DNA of 64,000 nt, from NCBI GenBank assembly GCA_028286285.1, contig JAQBRV010000001.1:124001-188000 (forward strand). Reading direction: 5' to 3'. The stretch comes from Candidatus Saccharimonadota bacterium. Lineage in GTDB: Bacteria > Patescibacteriota > Saccharimonadia > Saccharimonadales > Saccharimonadaceae. This document shows positions 45,278-54,012 of the stretch, piece after piece. A program made the translations under genes and the position numbers. The notes under the pieces are model-generated. The model saw only the letters and a program-made list of their open reading frames with translations, searched no databases and was not told the origin of the DNA. Numbering within the stretch: position 1 is the first letter of the stretch; each line of letters opens with the position of its first letter.

Positions 45278-46054
45278 ATGAAAAAAATTATTGCATTTGA
45301 TCTTGATGGGACACTGGCGCCTAGTAAATCGAACTTACCGGATAGGATCGCGAATCTACTTGATGATCTTCTGGATCACTATCAAGTGTGCGTCATGTCA
45401 GGGGGTAAATTTGGGCAGTTTGAAACGCAACTCATCGCAGGGCTGAAGCTGGAGCCGTCAAAGCTCGTAAAGCTCCACCTAATGCCTACATGTGGCACCC
45501 AGTATTACACCTACGACGTTAACAAGACTTCATGGCGGCAGGTCTACGCTGAGAACTTTAACCAACACGAAAAAGACCGAATCATAGCTACTCTCGAAGA
45601 GAACATAGATAAGCTTGGCTACCGCGAGAAGAAGGTCTATGGGGAAATTATTGAAGATCGAGGTAGTCAGATTACGTTTTCTGCGCTTGGTCAGGATGTG
45701 GTTTCCATACTCGGCGAAGACGGTGTCCGACTTAAAGAGGCATGGGATCCAACCACTGAGAAGAAAAACAGACTACGCGAAGCTGTAGCTGCACAGATAC
45801 CTGAATTTGAGGTGCGTGTAGGCGGCGGAACCTCCATAGACATCACAAAACCAGGGATTGATAAGGCATATGGTATGCATAAGCTGATGAGCATACTAGA
45901 GCTGGGTAAGGATGACATCCTATTCTTCGGTGATCGCTTAGCGGAGGGGGGCAACGATTACCCCGTTAAGGCTATGGGTATTGATAGTATCGAGGTGTCT
46001 CACTGGCAAGACACCGCGAAGGCACTCGAGGGAATTATCCATGTTAGTAAATAG
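45278..46054 (+). CDS. HAD-superfamily phosphomannomutase-like enzyme
   Basis: Protein of 258 residues. The motif I FDLDGT places the catalytic Asp pair at D8 and D10; motif II is MSGGKF; the C-terminal FFGDRLAEGGNDYP is the GGND variant seen in eukaryotic-type (alpha-) phosphomannomutases, where it follows the HAD motif IV Asp. Length and cap insertion fit the HAD-IIB class. Its place 14 bases after manC strongly suggests conversion of mannose-6-phosphate to mannose-1-phosphate. A sugar phosphatase of the same class is the alternative. AGGA precedes the ATG. Confidence 0.82.
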   Translation: MKKIIAFDLDGTLAPSKSNLPDRIANLLDDLLDHYQVCVMSGGKFGQFETQLIAGLKLEPSKLVKLHLMPTCGTQYYTYDVNKTSWRQVYAENFNQHEKDRIIATLEENIDKLGYREKKVYGEIIEDRGSQITFSALGQDVVSILGEDGVRLKEAWDPTTEKKNRLREAVAAQIPEFEVRVGGGTSIDITKPGIDKAYGMHKLMSILELGKDDILFFGDRLAEGGNDYPVKAMGIDSIEVSHWQDTAKALEGIIHVSK

Positions 46055-46088
46055 TGTAACTAAGTAATAATTGCGAGCCGATCTACGC

Positions 46089-46094
46089 TATAAT
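46089..46094 (+). promoter_or_regulatory. -10 element (TATAAT) for the AlbA_2 gene
   Basis: TATAAT ends 7 bases before the ATG at 46102, implying a leaderless transcript. Confidence 0.55.
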
Positions 46095-46101
46095 AACAGC
46101 T

Positions 46102-47694
46102 ATGGCACTACCGATAAATATTGCTGAACTACTGTCAGGAACGACCGTCGAGTGGGAGCGACTTGAGTTTAAAGAGGGTAACAATCCGCTTGATACCGTC
46201 CAGACAATTTGCGCTTTTGCGAACGACATCAATAACTGGGGTGGTGGGTACGTTATTATTGGGGTCGCCGAAAAGAATGGTCGACCTCTATTGCCCCCAA
46301 AGGGCTTGAATCTATCTGATATAGATGTAATCCAGAAAGAGATTATTAATCTCTGCCATCAGATTCAACCAGCATATTTCCCCGTCATTGAACCGGTAGA
46401 AGTAGAGGGAAAGACAATCCTCGTTATACAGGTTCCTGCTGGCGAAATACGACCGTACAAGGCGCCAACCAGCCGAGTCAAGGGTAACGGGAATCACCGA
46501 TATTTTATTCGGCACGGCTCTATCACAAAACCTGCCTCCCCCCATGAAGAGAGAGAACTTATTAATGCCTCTGCACACGTTCCGTATGATGATCGCGTAC
46601 GGCCTGACGCGGCTATCAATGACCTAAAGCTGCCCCTGATTCAGGCACATTTGTCAGTGGTGGGGAGCGCTTTATTGGCGCAATCTGCTTCGCTATCGTT
46701 CGAAGAGTTATGTCGAAAAATGAACATCGCAGCTGGACCGCCAGAATTCTTTCGACCGAAAAACATCGGCCTGTTACTGTTCAGCGACGATCCAGCACGT
46801 TTTTTCCCCTGTGCCCAGATTGACCTTGTTCGTTACCAGGACGAAACGGGTGATGATTTTAAAGAGAAGATATTCACCGGTCCCATCCAACAACAGCTGC
46901 AGGACGTCCTCGTATATGTCAAAAATATAGTTATCGCTGAAAGGGTTCAGAAGGTGTTTGGCGTTGCGGAAGCGGTGCGGAGTTTCAACTACCCATTCGA
47001 TGCTATTGAAGAGACATTAGCAAATACTATCTACCATCGAAGCTACGAAGATGATAGCCCGATAGAGATCAGAATTTGGCCTAACCGTATAGAGATTATC
47101 AGCTATCCGGGACCCCTGCCGCCACTTAATAAAGAAAAACTTCGTGCCGGTAATATTGTAGCGCGCAAATATCGTAATCGAAGAATCGGCGATTTTCTCA
47201 AAGAGCTTCATCTTACCGAGGGTCGAGGAACGGGTATATTGAAGATCAAGCGAGCGATGAAGGTTAATGGGTCACCTGAACCACTTTTTGACACCGACGA
47301 TGAGCTAAGCTATTTCTTAACAGTTCTTCCTATTCATCCTGACTGGGAGGTACAAGTTGGAGTACAAGTTGGAGTACAAGCTAACAGGGGTGATAACGCT
47401 CATGGAGTACAAGTTGGAGTACAAGTTGCAGACAAGTCGGTACAAGTTGAAAGGGATATCCTCAACTATTGCCGACGCCCTCAAAAACGACGTGATATAT
47501 TATCGCGAATTGGTTTATTGTCAAATCAATCGAACTATAATCGGTATATATATCCCCTGATAGAGCGTGAGTTCTTGACGCCGACCGTACCCGATAAGCC
47601 TAACAGCAAAAATCAGCAATATCGAATAACTCCAGAGGGTGAAGCATACTTCCTAACGCTTGACGTCCAAGAGCTCAATAGAGAGGGCAGCTAG
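46102..47694 (+). CDS. Schlafen/AlbA_2-domain putative DNA-binding protein
   Basis: Protein of 530 residues. Residues about 12-140 are an AlbA_2 (Schlafen-like) domain: WERLEFKEGNNPLDTVQTIC and GGGYVIIGVAEKNG. Residues about 300-400 are the accompanying HATPase_c_4-like part (AIEETLANTIYHRSYED, RGTGILKIKRAMK). A short low-complexity stretch of VQVG units (417-450) leads to a winged-helix C-terminus (QKRRDILSRIGLLSNQSNYN). Such proteins are widespread in bacteria, often annotated as transcriptional regulators, with uncertain function. It ends 2 bases before glmS, so the two share a transcript. Confidence 0.85.
   Translation: MALPINIAELLSGTTVEWERLEFKEGNNPLDTVQTICAFANDINNWGGGYVIIGVAEKNGRPLLPPKGLNLSDIDVIQKEIINLCHQIQPAYFPVIEPVEVEGKTILVIQVPAGEIRPYKAPTSRVKGNGNHRYFIRHGSITKPASPHEERELINASAHVPYDDRVRPDAAINDLKLPLIQAHLSVVGSALLAQSASLSFEELCRKMNIAAGPPEFFRPKNIGLLLFSDDPARFFPCAQIDLVRYQDETGDDFKEKIFTGPIQQQLQDVLVYVKNIVIAERVQKVFGVAEAVRSFNYPFDAIEETLANTIYHRSYEDDSPIEIRIWPNRIEIISYPGPLPPLNKEKLRAGNIVARKYRNRRIGDFLKELHLTEGRGTGILKIKRAMKVNGSPEPLFDTDDELSYFLTVLPIHPDWEVQVGVQVGVQANRGDNAHGVQVGVQVADKSVQVERDILNYCRRPQKRRDILSRIGLLSNQSNYNRYIYPLIEREFLTPTVPDKPNSKNQQYRITPEGEAYFLTLDVQELNREGS
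47350..47450 (+). repeat. GTACAAG-based 12-bp repeats inside the AlbA_2 gene
   Basis: Tandem GTACAAGTTGGA units begin at 47350 and 47362, with a further GTACAAG at 47374. After a 30-base interruption more copies follow, to GTACAAGTTGA at 47440-47450. They are in frame and encode VQVG repeats between the ATPase-like part and the winged helix. Unit number could vary by slippage. Confidence 0.85.
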
Positions 47695-47696
47695 AG

Positions 47697-49529
47697 ATGT
47701 GTGGAATCGTAGGCTATATTGGTGACCGTAATGCGCAGGAGATTTTAACTGGCGGATTGCGGCGACTAGAATACCGGGGCTATGACTCAGCGGGGATTGT
47801 AACAACGAATGATGCTGGCAAAGCAACACGTCTTCGAGCTAAGGGTAAGGTGGCCGAGCTCGATGAGAAAGTTCTGGCGCACAAGAAAACCGACCACGTA
47901 GGGATTGGCCATACTCGTTGGGCAACCCATGGCGTCCCCAGTGAGCGCAATGCCCACCCTCACCGGGTTGGTGCGATCTACCTGGTTCATAACGGCATTA
48001 TCGAGAACTATCGAGATATAAAAGAGCTACTGACCACTAAAGGATATGCGTTCAATAGCGACACTGATACTGAGGTGCTGACTGCATTAGTCGATTTGTT
48101 TTATAAGACTCAGTCGACCAAGAACCTTCTCGCGGCAGTGAGTGAAGCTCTCCAGATGGCAGTCGGTGCCTATGGGATTGCGGTTCTTGCGGCAGACTCG
48201 CCCGAGGAGCTGGTGGTCGCGCGCAAGGGCAGCCCACTGGTCATTGGTGTTAGTGAAGGCGAAGTCTATGTGGCCAGTGATCCATCGGCGCTAGTCGGGC
48301 ATACCGACCAAGTGATTTATCTGAAAGATGGAGAGATTGCAACTTGTCGCCGAGAGGGAGTGGAGCTGTATGATATCGCCACGAATGTGGTCGAAAAAGT
48401 GGTTGAGAAGCTCGAGCTTGACCTGCAGGCGATTCAGAAAAAAGGCTTTGACCACTTCTTGCTAAAGGAGATTTACGAACAGCCGGACACACTTCGGTCG
48501 ACACTGAGCGGACGAGTGCAGCTGGAAGGCATGTATGCCAAACTAGGCGGCCTCAATATGAGTGATAAAGAGCTAAGCGAAGTTGAGCATGTTTTGGTCG
48601 TAGGGTGTGGAACGGCATATTATGCCGGGCAACTCGCTTCGTACTATATAGAACAATGTAGTGACAAGGTGACTGTACAAGTTGCAATCGCGTCTGAGCT
48701 ACGTTACCGATCATTTAACCTGCCAAAGAATACGGTAGCACTCGTCGTGTCACAGTCTGGTGAAACCGCTGATACTCATGCTTGCCTACGCGAGCTACAA
48801 AAGCGCGGTATTCGCTGTCTCGGTATCGTCAATGCGGTCGGCTCGACAATTGCCCGCGAAGTGGATGGTGGTGTGTATGTGCACGTGGGAGCAGAGATAT
48901 CGGTTGCTTCCACTAAGGCCTTTACCTCACAGGTTGCCGCTATGTTACTGTTTGGTCTTGTCGTCGCTCAGGCGAAGGGAGCGGGCAAACAAGAGATCGG
49001 CGCATATCTACAAGAACTCGATGCACTGCCCGATGAAATCACCAGAATCATCGAGGAGCATGCAGAAGAAATGAAACAGCTGGCCAAAACCTACGCGAGT
49101 TACGAACACGCGTTGTTTATGGGTCGTGACACTATGTTCCCGGTGGCGCTCGAAGGGGCGCTGAAGCTGAAAGAGATCTCGTATATCCAAGCGGAAGGTT
49201 ATGCTGCTGGTGAGCTCAAACACGGCCCCATCGCTCTCGTGGATGACCGGTTCTTCGAAGTGGCACTCGTTGCGGACAATCTGCTATACGAAAAGAGTAT
49301 GAGCAACCTGATAGAAATAAATGCTCGTGGCGGTCACACCATTGTGCTGACCGACAGTGACAAGCCTATCGACGCCGAGGCGGTTGTTCGTATTTCCACC
49401 AAGCTCAAGCTCCTCAGCCCGCTGCTTTTCAATGTCCTACTGCAGCTATTTGCCTATCATATGGCTGTAGAGCGTGGCAACGATGTCGATCAGCCACGTA
49501 ATCTCGCTAAGAGTGTGACTGTAGAATGA
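47697..49529 (+). CDS. glmS: Glutamine-fructose-6-phosphate aminotransferase
   Basis: Protein of 610 residues, normal length. It starts MCGIVGYIG with the catalytic Cys2 after Met removal. The N-terminal glutaminase has RLEYRGYDSAG and HTRWATHG; two SIS domains follow (VVGCGTAYYAGQLASYYIE, VSQSGETADTHA), and the conserved end is DQPRNLAKSVTVE. It makes glucosamine-6-phosphate, the entry to UDP-GlcNAc for peptidoglycan and glycans. No glmS ribozyme is seen; the gene follows directly behind the AlbA_2 gene. The next gene overlaps its stop (ATGA). Confidence 0.97.
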   Translation: MCGIVGYIGDRNAQEILTGGLRRLEYRGYDSAGIVTTNDAGKATRLRAKGKVAELDEKVLAHKKTDHVGIGHTRWATHGVPSERNAHPHRVGAIYLVHNGIIENYRDIKELLTTKGYAFNSDTDTEVLTALVDLFYKTQSTKNLLAAVSEALQMAVGAYGIAVLAADSPEELVVARKGSPLVIGVSEGEVYVASDPSALVGHTDQVIYLKDGEIATCRREGVELYDIATNVVEKVVEKLELDLQAIQKKGFDHFLLKEIYEQPDTLRSTLSGRVQLEGMYAKLGGLNMSDKELSEVEHVLVVGCGTAYYAGQLASYYIEQCSDKVTVQVAIASELRYRSFNLPKNTVALVVSQSGETADTHACLRELQKRGIRCLGIVNAVGSTIAREVDGGVYVHVGAEISVASTKAFTSQVAAMLLFGLVVAQAKGAGKQEIGAYLQELDALPDEITRIIEEHAEEMKQLAKTYASYEHALFMGRDTMFPVALEGALKLKEISYIQAEGYAAGELKHGPIALVDDRFFEVALVADNLLYEKSMSNLIEINARGGHTIVLTDSDKPIDAEAVVRISTKLKLLSPLLFNVLLQLFAYHMAVERGNDVDQPRNLAKSVTVE

Positions 49530-50623
49530 ACAAGAAGATGAAAGTACTATTTATTGCCCGTCGTTTCCCACCATCAGTGGGTGGAATGGAACGGTTCGCC
49601 TTTGATATATCTGAAGAACTTGATGACCAGGTTGATCTACGGAAAATTACCTGGGGGGGTTCAAACAAATGGCTGCCACTGGTTCTGCCGTGGTTCTTTC
49701 TGCGCGCGGCATGGCGACTGCTTACCGACCGCGACATCGCTATTATCCATACCCACGATGCGCTCCAGGCGCCTGTCGGCTGGTTACTCCATATACTCTT
49801 TCGACGACCCTACGTTATTGTGGCGCATGGACTCGATATTACGTATAAGAATAGGTTTTATCAGGCATGTGTCATTCCATTTGTACGGCGAGCGGATGCG
49901 GTGATATCTATTAGCAAGGCGACTCAGGCTGAGGTGCTCAAGCGAGGAGTCGCTGCTGGTAAGAGTCATATTATACCACTGGGAACTCACGACGATTATG
50001 GCAAGGTAGTTCCAAATCGAGCTGCACTCGAAAAGGAGATTGGCGTACCACTCGGTGACAGCATACTTCTGCTCACAACAGGCCGACTCGTAAAAAGAAA
50101 GGGTGTAGCGTGGTTTACGGCTCACGTACTCCCTGCGCTCATTAAGCATAATAGAAAGATCATATACCTTATCGCAGGCGAAGGCTCAGAACGGGAAGCA
50201 ATTGAAGCACAGATCACCAAGCATGGGTTAAGCGAACATGCCTTCCTGCTCGGGAGGGTGCCAGACGCGACACGATCGCTACTATACCAGTCGAGCGATA
50301 TATTTGTCATGCCAAACATAGTGGTACCTGGAGATATGGAAGGCTTTGGGATTGTGGTTCATGAGGCGGCAACCGCCGCGCTACCCGTTGTGGCGAGTAA
50401 TATCGAAGGGATCGTTGATGCACTGGCGGACGGAGAGAACGGCATTATGGTACCGACGCGAGATAGTCTACAATTCATTGAGAAAATCGAGGGTCTAGTG
50501 GACGATCCACAAGCTCGTAAACGCTTTGGAAAAAAAGCTCGTACCTACACACTCGAAAACTATAGGTGGAAGCAAATCGCCAATCGCTACGTTGAGCTAT
50601 ACCAGCAAATCGATCGCCGGTAG
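49526..50623 (+). CDS. GT4 glycosyltransferase
   Basis: Protein of 365 residues overlapping the glmS stop by 4 bases. KVLFIARRFPPSVGGMERFA has the acceptor-side glycine loop; LLTTGRLVKRKGVAWFTAHV and EGFGIVVHE (E-x7-E) are the donor site. It resembles PimB/PimC-type mannosyltransferases, but the sugar is unknown. It converges with the flippase-like gene, with one base between the stop codons. Confidence 0.88.
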   Translation: MNKKMKVLFIARRFPPSVGGMERFAFDISEELDDQVDLRKITWGGSNKWLPLVLPWFFLRAAWRLLTDRDIAIIHTHDALQAPVGWLLHILFRRPYVIVAHGLDITYKNRFYQACVIPFVRRADAVISISKATQAEVLKRGVAAGKSHIIPLGTHDDYGKVVPNRAALEKEIGVPLGDSILLLTTGRLVKRKGVAWFTAHVLPALIKHNRKIIYLIAGEGSEREAIEAQITKHGLSEHAFLLGRVPDATRSLLYQSSDIFVMPNIVVPGDMEGFGIVVHEAATAALPVVASNIEGIVDALADGENGIMVPTRDSLQFIEKIEGLVDDPQARKRFGKKARTYTLENYRWKQIANRYVELYQQIDRR

Positions 50624-50624
50624 C

Positions 50625-51530
50625 CTAACTATCAGCGGGTTTTGCGCCAATCCGTCGCCGCATTCCAATGGCGAGTGGGGCAAAGAGAGCTAGGGTAACA
50701 AAATAGACTAAACGATCTATTGTAGAGGCAACGATGATTGTTTCGGTCGTTAAGCTCATTTGATGCTGCACAAGGAGTAAGATCGTTTCGCGAATTCCAA
50801 TCGCCCCCGGCGTCAGGGCAATGATGATGGCAAACTGCGAGACGCCCGTGTAGATGAGCAGGCTCCCGATAGATATATCTGCACCAACGGCGTGAAGCTC
50901 AACGGCATTCGCAAGCATCGAGCCACTGAGCTGAAAGAGCGTCGCGGCGGCAATGCCGAGCAGTGGGCGCACCTGGATAACGGTGCGAATCTTTGCGAGA
51001 CGCTCTCGCGTCTTCATGTACGCGGCGGACTTTAGTTTGCTGAACACGAGTACACAGAGCGCAAGACCGATAATAATGAGTATCAGCAGTAGTACAGCCC
51101 GGTGGATGCCCGTCGTTAGCCATAGACCGGTGACGAGAAGGATGCCGGCAATGCCAAAGAAGATACAATATTGAACGAGCGTGAGAAGAGAATATTTCTT
51201 CAGCGACATATCGTAGTGTTTTTTGAGATAGATGCCACGAAAACCAACACCACCCTGAAGAAATCCGAAGAAGTTAATAAGTGATGAGTAAGCTGTCAGT
51301 CGCGCCGCGTCGACAAAGCTCATCCGTCTAGTAATAAAACGCACCACGATGATGAGAATAAAGATGTTACTCACGATAACTATAGCTTGACCAACGATGA
51401 TGAGGAGAATCTCCCAGACGGTAAGATTGCCTATCTTGGAGAATTGATCTTGGTTGGACATGAAATAAAGAACGAATGCAGCGATCACTATCACAAGGAG
51501 GAAGACTCGAAGAACCTGCTTACTTTTCAT
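50625..51530 (-). CDS. Lysylphosphatidylglycerol synthase transmembrane-like protein (UPF0104)
   Basis: Protein of 301 residues with about seven or eight helices and no cytoplasmic lysyl-transferase domain. Conserved points include the FFGFLQGGVGFRGIYLKKHY segment and TPGAIGIRETILL, typical of the UPF0104/LPG synthase flippase family. These proteins are thought to move lipids or glycolipids across the membrane. It overlaps the GT2 gene by 11 bases, so a lipid-linked sugar is the likely cargo. Confidence 0.83.
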   Translation of the reverse strand: MKSKQVLRVFLLVIVIAAFVLYFMSNQDQFSKIGNLTVWEILLIIVGQAIVIVSNIFILIIVVRFITRRMSFVDAARLTAYSSLINFFGFLQGGVGFRGIYLKKHYDMSLKKYSLLTLVQYCIFFGIAGILLVTGLWLTTGIHRAVLLLILIIIGLALCVLVFSKLKSAAYMKTRERLAKIRTVIQVRPLLGIAAATLFQLSGSMLANAVELHAVGADISIGSLLIYTGVSQFAIIIALTPGAIGIRETILLLVQHQMSLTTETIIVASTIDRLVYFVTLALFAPLAIGMRRRIGAKPADS

Positions 51531-52476
51531 GGTTTTTTTTCGTGTATTGAAGCTCTTTCACTCGTTCAAGCTGGTCTTCTAGGAGAATACGGTTGATACG
51601 GAGGAGATCCGAGATAACAAGGAGTGCGAAAGACAGGAGGGCGCCAACTATCATGGCAGACCCAAAGACAAGCGACTGAAGGTGGCCGTCGCTTTCTCCT
51701 CGAAGAAGGAAATACCCGAAACGCGCAAAAGGGATTAGTCCGAGAATAGCGAAGATGCTACCGAGGCTCAAGAAAACGACATATGGCTTGAACATGATGT
51801 AGCTACGAAGAATGGCTTTGCCTGATTGCACCATGTGCTGCCCGATGTTCTTAAACAGGCGCGATTCACGAGTTTTTTTGTTGGTTTCAATCGGGATACT
51901 GACAATGCGAAGGCGCTTATTGCCCGCTTGGATAATTGTTTCCATGCAGTAGCTGAATTGTGTCACGATGTTGATCTTGTAGAGCGAACCACGCGAATAG
52001 GCACGGAAACCGCTGGCGGCATCAGGCAGGTCAGTGTCGGCTACCTTATTGACAACCCAGCTGCCAAAGCGTTGCATGAATTTTTTGAAACCAGAAAAGT
52101 GAGCAATCTTGCTGGTTTGCCGATCACCAATGACGATATCTGCCTCGCCGGCAATAATCGGCTGGACGAGATCGGCAATACGTTCCTGGGGATATTGATT
52201 GTCGCCATCGGTGTTGACGACGATATCTGCTCCATGACTCAGGGCGTAGTCGATACCATCGCGAAATGACCGCGCCAGACCCATGTTGCGAGTGTGGTGC
52301 ACGAAGTGTTTGACTCCATGTTTTTTAGCGACTTCAATCGTTTTGTCTGACGAGCCGTCGTCGATAATAAGTATTTCGAGCTCATCGACATTCGGGATAA
52401 TCTTGGGGATGGACGCCAGGACAAGAGGTAGGGTCGCCTCTTCGTTAAGACAGGGTACCTGAACAAAAACTTTCAT
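51520..52476 (-). CDS. GT2 glycosyltransferase, polyprenyl-phosphate sugar synthase type
   Basis: Protein of 318 residues. VFVQVPCLNEEATLPLVLAS opens the GT2 domain, the metal-binding site is VVNTDGDNQYP, and two C-terminal helices (about 230-250 and 265-285) anchor it. This is the DPM1/ArnC layout: transfer of a sugar to a polyprenyl phosphate. Its start lies 6 bases from a TACAAT box (leaderless). The GT-C gene downstream of its promoter region could use the product. Confidence 0.88.
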   Translation of the reverse strand: MKVFVQVPCLNEEATLPLVLASIPKIIPNVDELEILIIDDGSSDKTIEVAKKHGVKHFVHHTRNMGLARSFRDGIDYALSHGADIVVNTDGDNQYPQERIADLVQPIIAGEADIVIGDRQTSKIAHFSGFKKFMQRFGSWVVNKVADTDLPDAASGFRAYSRGSLYKINIVTQFSYCMETIIQAGNKRLRIVSIPIETNKKTRESRLFKNIGQHMVQSGKAILRSYIMFKPYVVFLSLGSIFAILGLIPFARFGYFLLRGESDGHLQSLVFGSAMIVGALLSFALLVISDLLRINRILLEDQLERVKELQYTKKNHEK

Positions 52477-52482
52477 TACCTT

Positions 52483-52488
52483 ATTGTA
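52483..52488 (-). promoter_or_regulatory. -10 element (TACAAT) for the GT2 gene
   Basis: On the minus strand TACAAT ends 6 bases before the ATG at 52476, implying a leaderless mRNA. Confidence 0.5.
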
Positions 52489-52518
52489 TCAGTAAATCAA
52501 GCGTCGGTGCACCAAGAC

Positions 52519-54012
52519 CTAACGAATAATAAAAGGGGAAATGATATTTTGGACTGCCTGGTTGATAGCTATCACCGTCGAGTTGTTCCAGTACCAGCCT
52601 GTATCACTCAGGACAAGGAATGTTAGTAGCCCCCCGCCCTGAAGAGCGATAAGTAGCAGAAGCACTGCAAGCACTGATTTTACTTGGGCGCTATAGTTTC
52701 TGAAACTATCGTTAATAAGACGATTCAAGCAGAGGCCGACCAGAACAAAAATAATGGGCAAGAACGGGATGAAGTAGCGCCCATTAATAGCGACGCGTTC
52801 CCCGTATGCTAAGTAATCAAGGTAGTTCTTGTAAAACAAGGAGCCGGCATACAGGACAGTAGCTCCAAGAGGGAGCAAAAGTTTTGGGTAGCGCCGCAAG
52901 ACGGATATCCCCCACGCAACTACCGAGACAAGACCAGCGATGGTCACGACACGCGCCAGCATAAAGGGAATAGGCAGGGGCGCTTTTGTGCTGTAGTCGT
53001 AGTTAATGGCAAAATAAAGCCGATACAAAAGGTCATACACCCAGGCGCTAGCAAATGACAGGATGTTGGCATCAACTAGTGTAGGGGAGGTTTTCATACC
53101 CTCAGATAACAGTTGGTTTCGTGCCCATGGTCCGTATTGCTGGCAATGTTCGACTGTTTCGAGCCTCGAACATTCAGGCACGATCTCTCGATAGACGACA
53201 AGATTGATGCCGTATCGTTCAATAAAAAGTCCGCCGCTGACAAAAAGGCCTGTAATTAGGATAATTTTTAGAGAAAGACTCAGTGCTCGAAACGAGGTAG
53301 CAATTTGATGAAATAATTTTTTCTTATGGGGCTGTTGGAACAATATTACTATGAGGTAAATGACGATAGCTGCCGCAACCGGCAAAAAGACATATTTTAC
53401 AAGCGATGCAAGAGACAGCAGGATAATCAGGAGACTGAGTTTTACAACCGGAAATGACGAAGTTGAACGGAGTGCTTGACTGCAGCTAAGACCCAGCGAA
53501 AGGGTAATCGGAATAAGGAGGAATAGCAGATTGTCGTAGTTAATATGGGCAGCTAAAAACGGAACTGCCGGAATGAGTACGAACATGAGCAAAGAAAAAT
53601 GAATGAGCTTTTTGGGTATCGCCAATTGCTGCAGAAGTCGCCTGAACGCGACTAAGCCTGCACCAAATAGGGCGATATTCATGAGGCGCAACAAGATGAT
53701 TTGCTGGGTTTCGCTATGAATGAATACCGCGATCAGTCGGTAGGGGAAACTCATGAGGTAGTGGTAAAGGTATGAGGGCTCTCTCGTGAGGGCGCCAAAA
53801 GCGCCCGAATTATCGGGGGTTGAGGAAAAGAAAGGTTCCCATTGATGTGAGAATAATTTGATGATTCCAAAATGAAAGTTTTCATCAAAGGCCAGAGGAT
53901 ATCGAGCCGAAAGAGCTATCCATAGTGCCTGTATGACGAGAAGTCCCACGATGCAGGTGAAGAATCTGTTTGAGAGCAAGATGGCATTGATTATTTTAAA
54001 GAATTTTTGCAT
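52519..54012 (-). CDS. GT-C-like multi-pass glycosyltransferase
   Basis: Protein of 497 residues with about eleven to twelve hydrophobic helices. The first outer loop has PLAFDENFHFGIIKLFSHQW, an Asp-Glu pair after helix 1 as in GT39/ArnT/PMT-type GT-C enzymes, and a later loop has AAHINYDNLLFLL. It would use polyprenyl-phosphate sugars outside the membrane. It starts directly after the dehydrogenase stop and is 42 bases from the GT2 gene, whose product may be its donor. Confidence 0.78.
   Translation of the reverse strand: MQKFFKIINAILLSNRFFTCIVGLLVIQALWIALSARYPLAFDENFHFGIIKLFSHQWEPFFSSTPDNSGAFGALTREPSYLYHYLMSFPYRLIAVFIHSETQQIILLRLMNIALFGAGLVAFRRLLQQLAIPKKLIHFSLLMFVLIPAVPFLAAHINYDNLLFLLIPITLSLGLSCSQALRSTSSFPVVKLSLLIILLSLASLVKYVFLPVAAAIVIYLIVILFQQPHKKKLFHQIATSFRALSLSLKIILITGLFVSGGLFIERYGINLVVYREIVPECSRLETVEHCQQYGPWARNQLLSEGMKTSPTLVDANILSFASAWVYDLLYRLYFAINYDYSTKAPLPIPFMLARVVTIAGLVSVVAWGISVLRRYPKLLLPLGATVLYAGSLFYKNYLDYLAYGERVAINGRYFIPFLPIIFVLVGLCLNRLINDSFRNYSAQVKSVLAVLLLLIALQGGGLLTFLVLSDTGWYWNNSTVIAINQAVQNIISPFIIR

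Noticed and set aside
47600-47697. A glmS ribozyme
   Set aside because: The glmS start lies 2 bases after the preceding coding region, leaving no untranslated leader that could hold the ribozyme.
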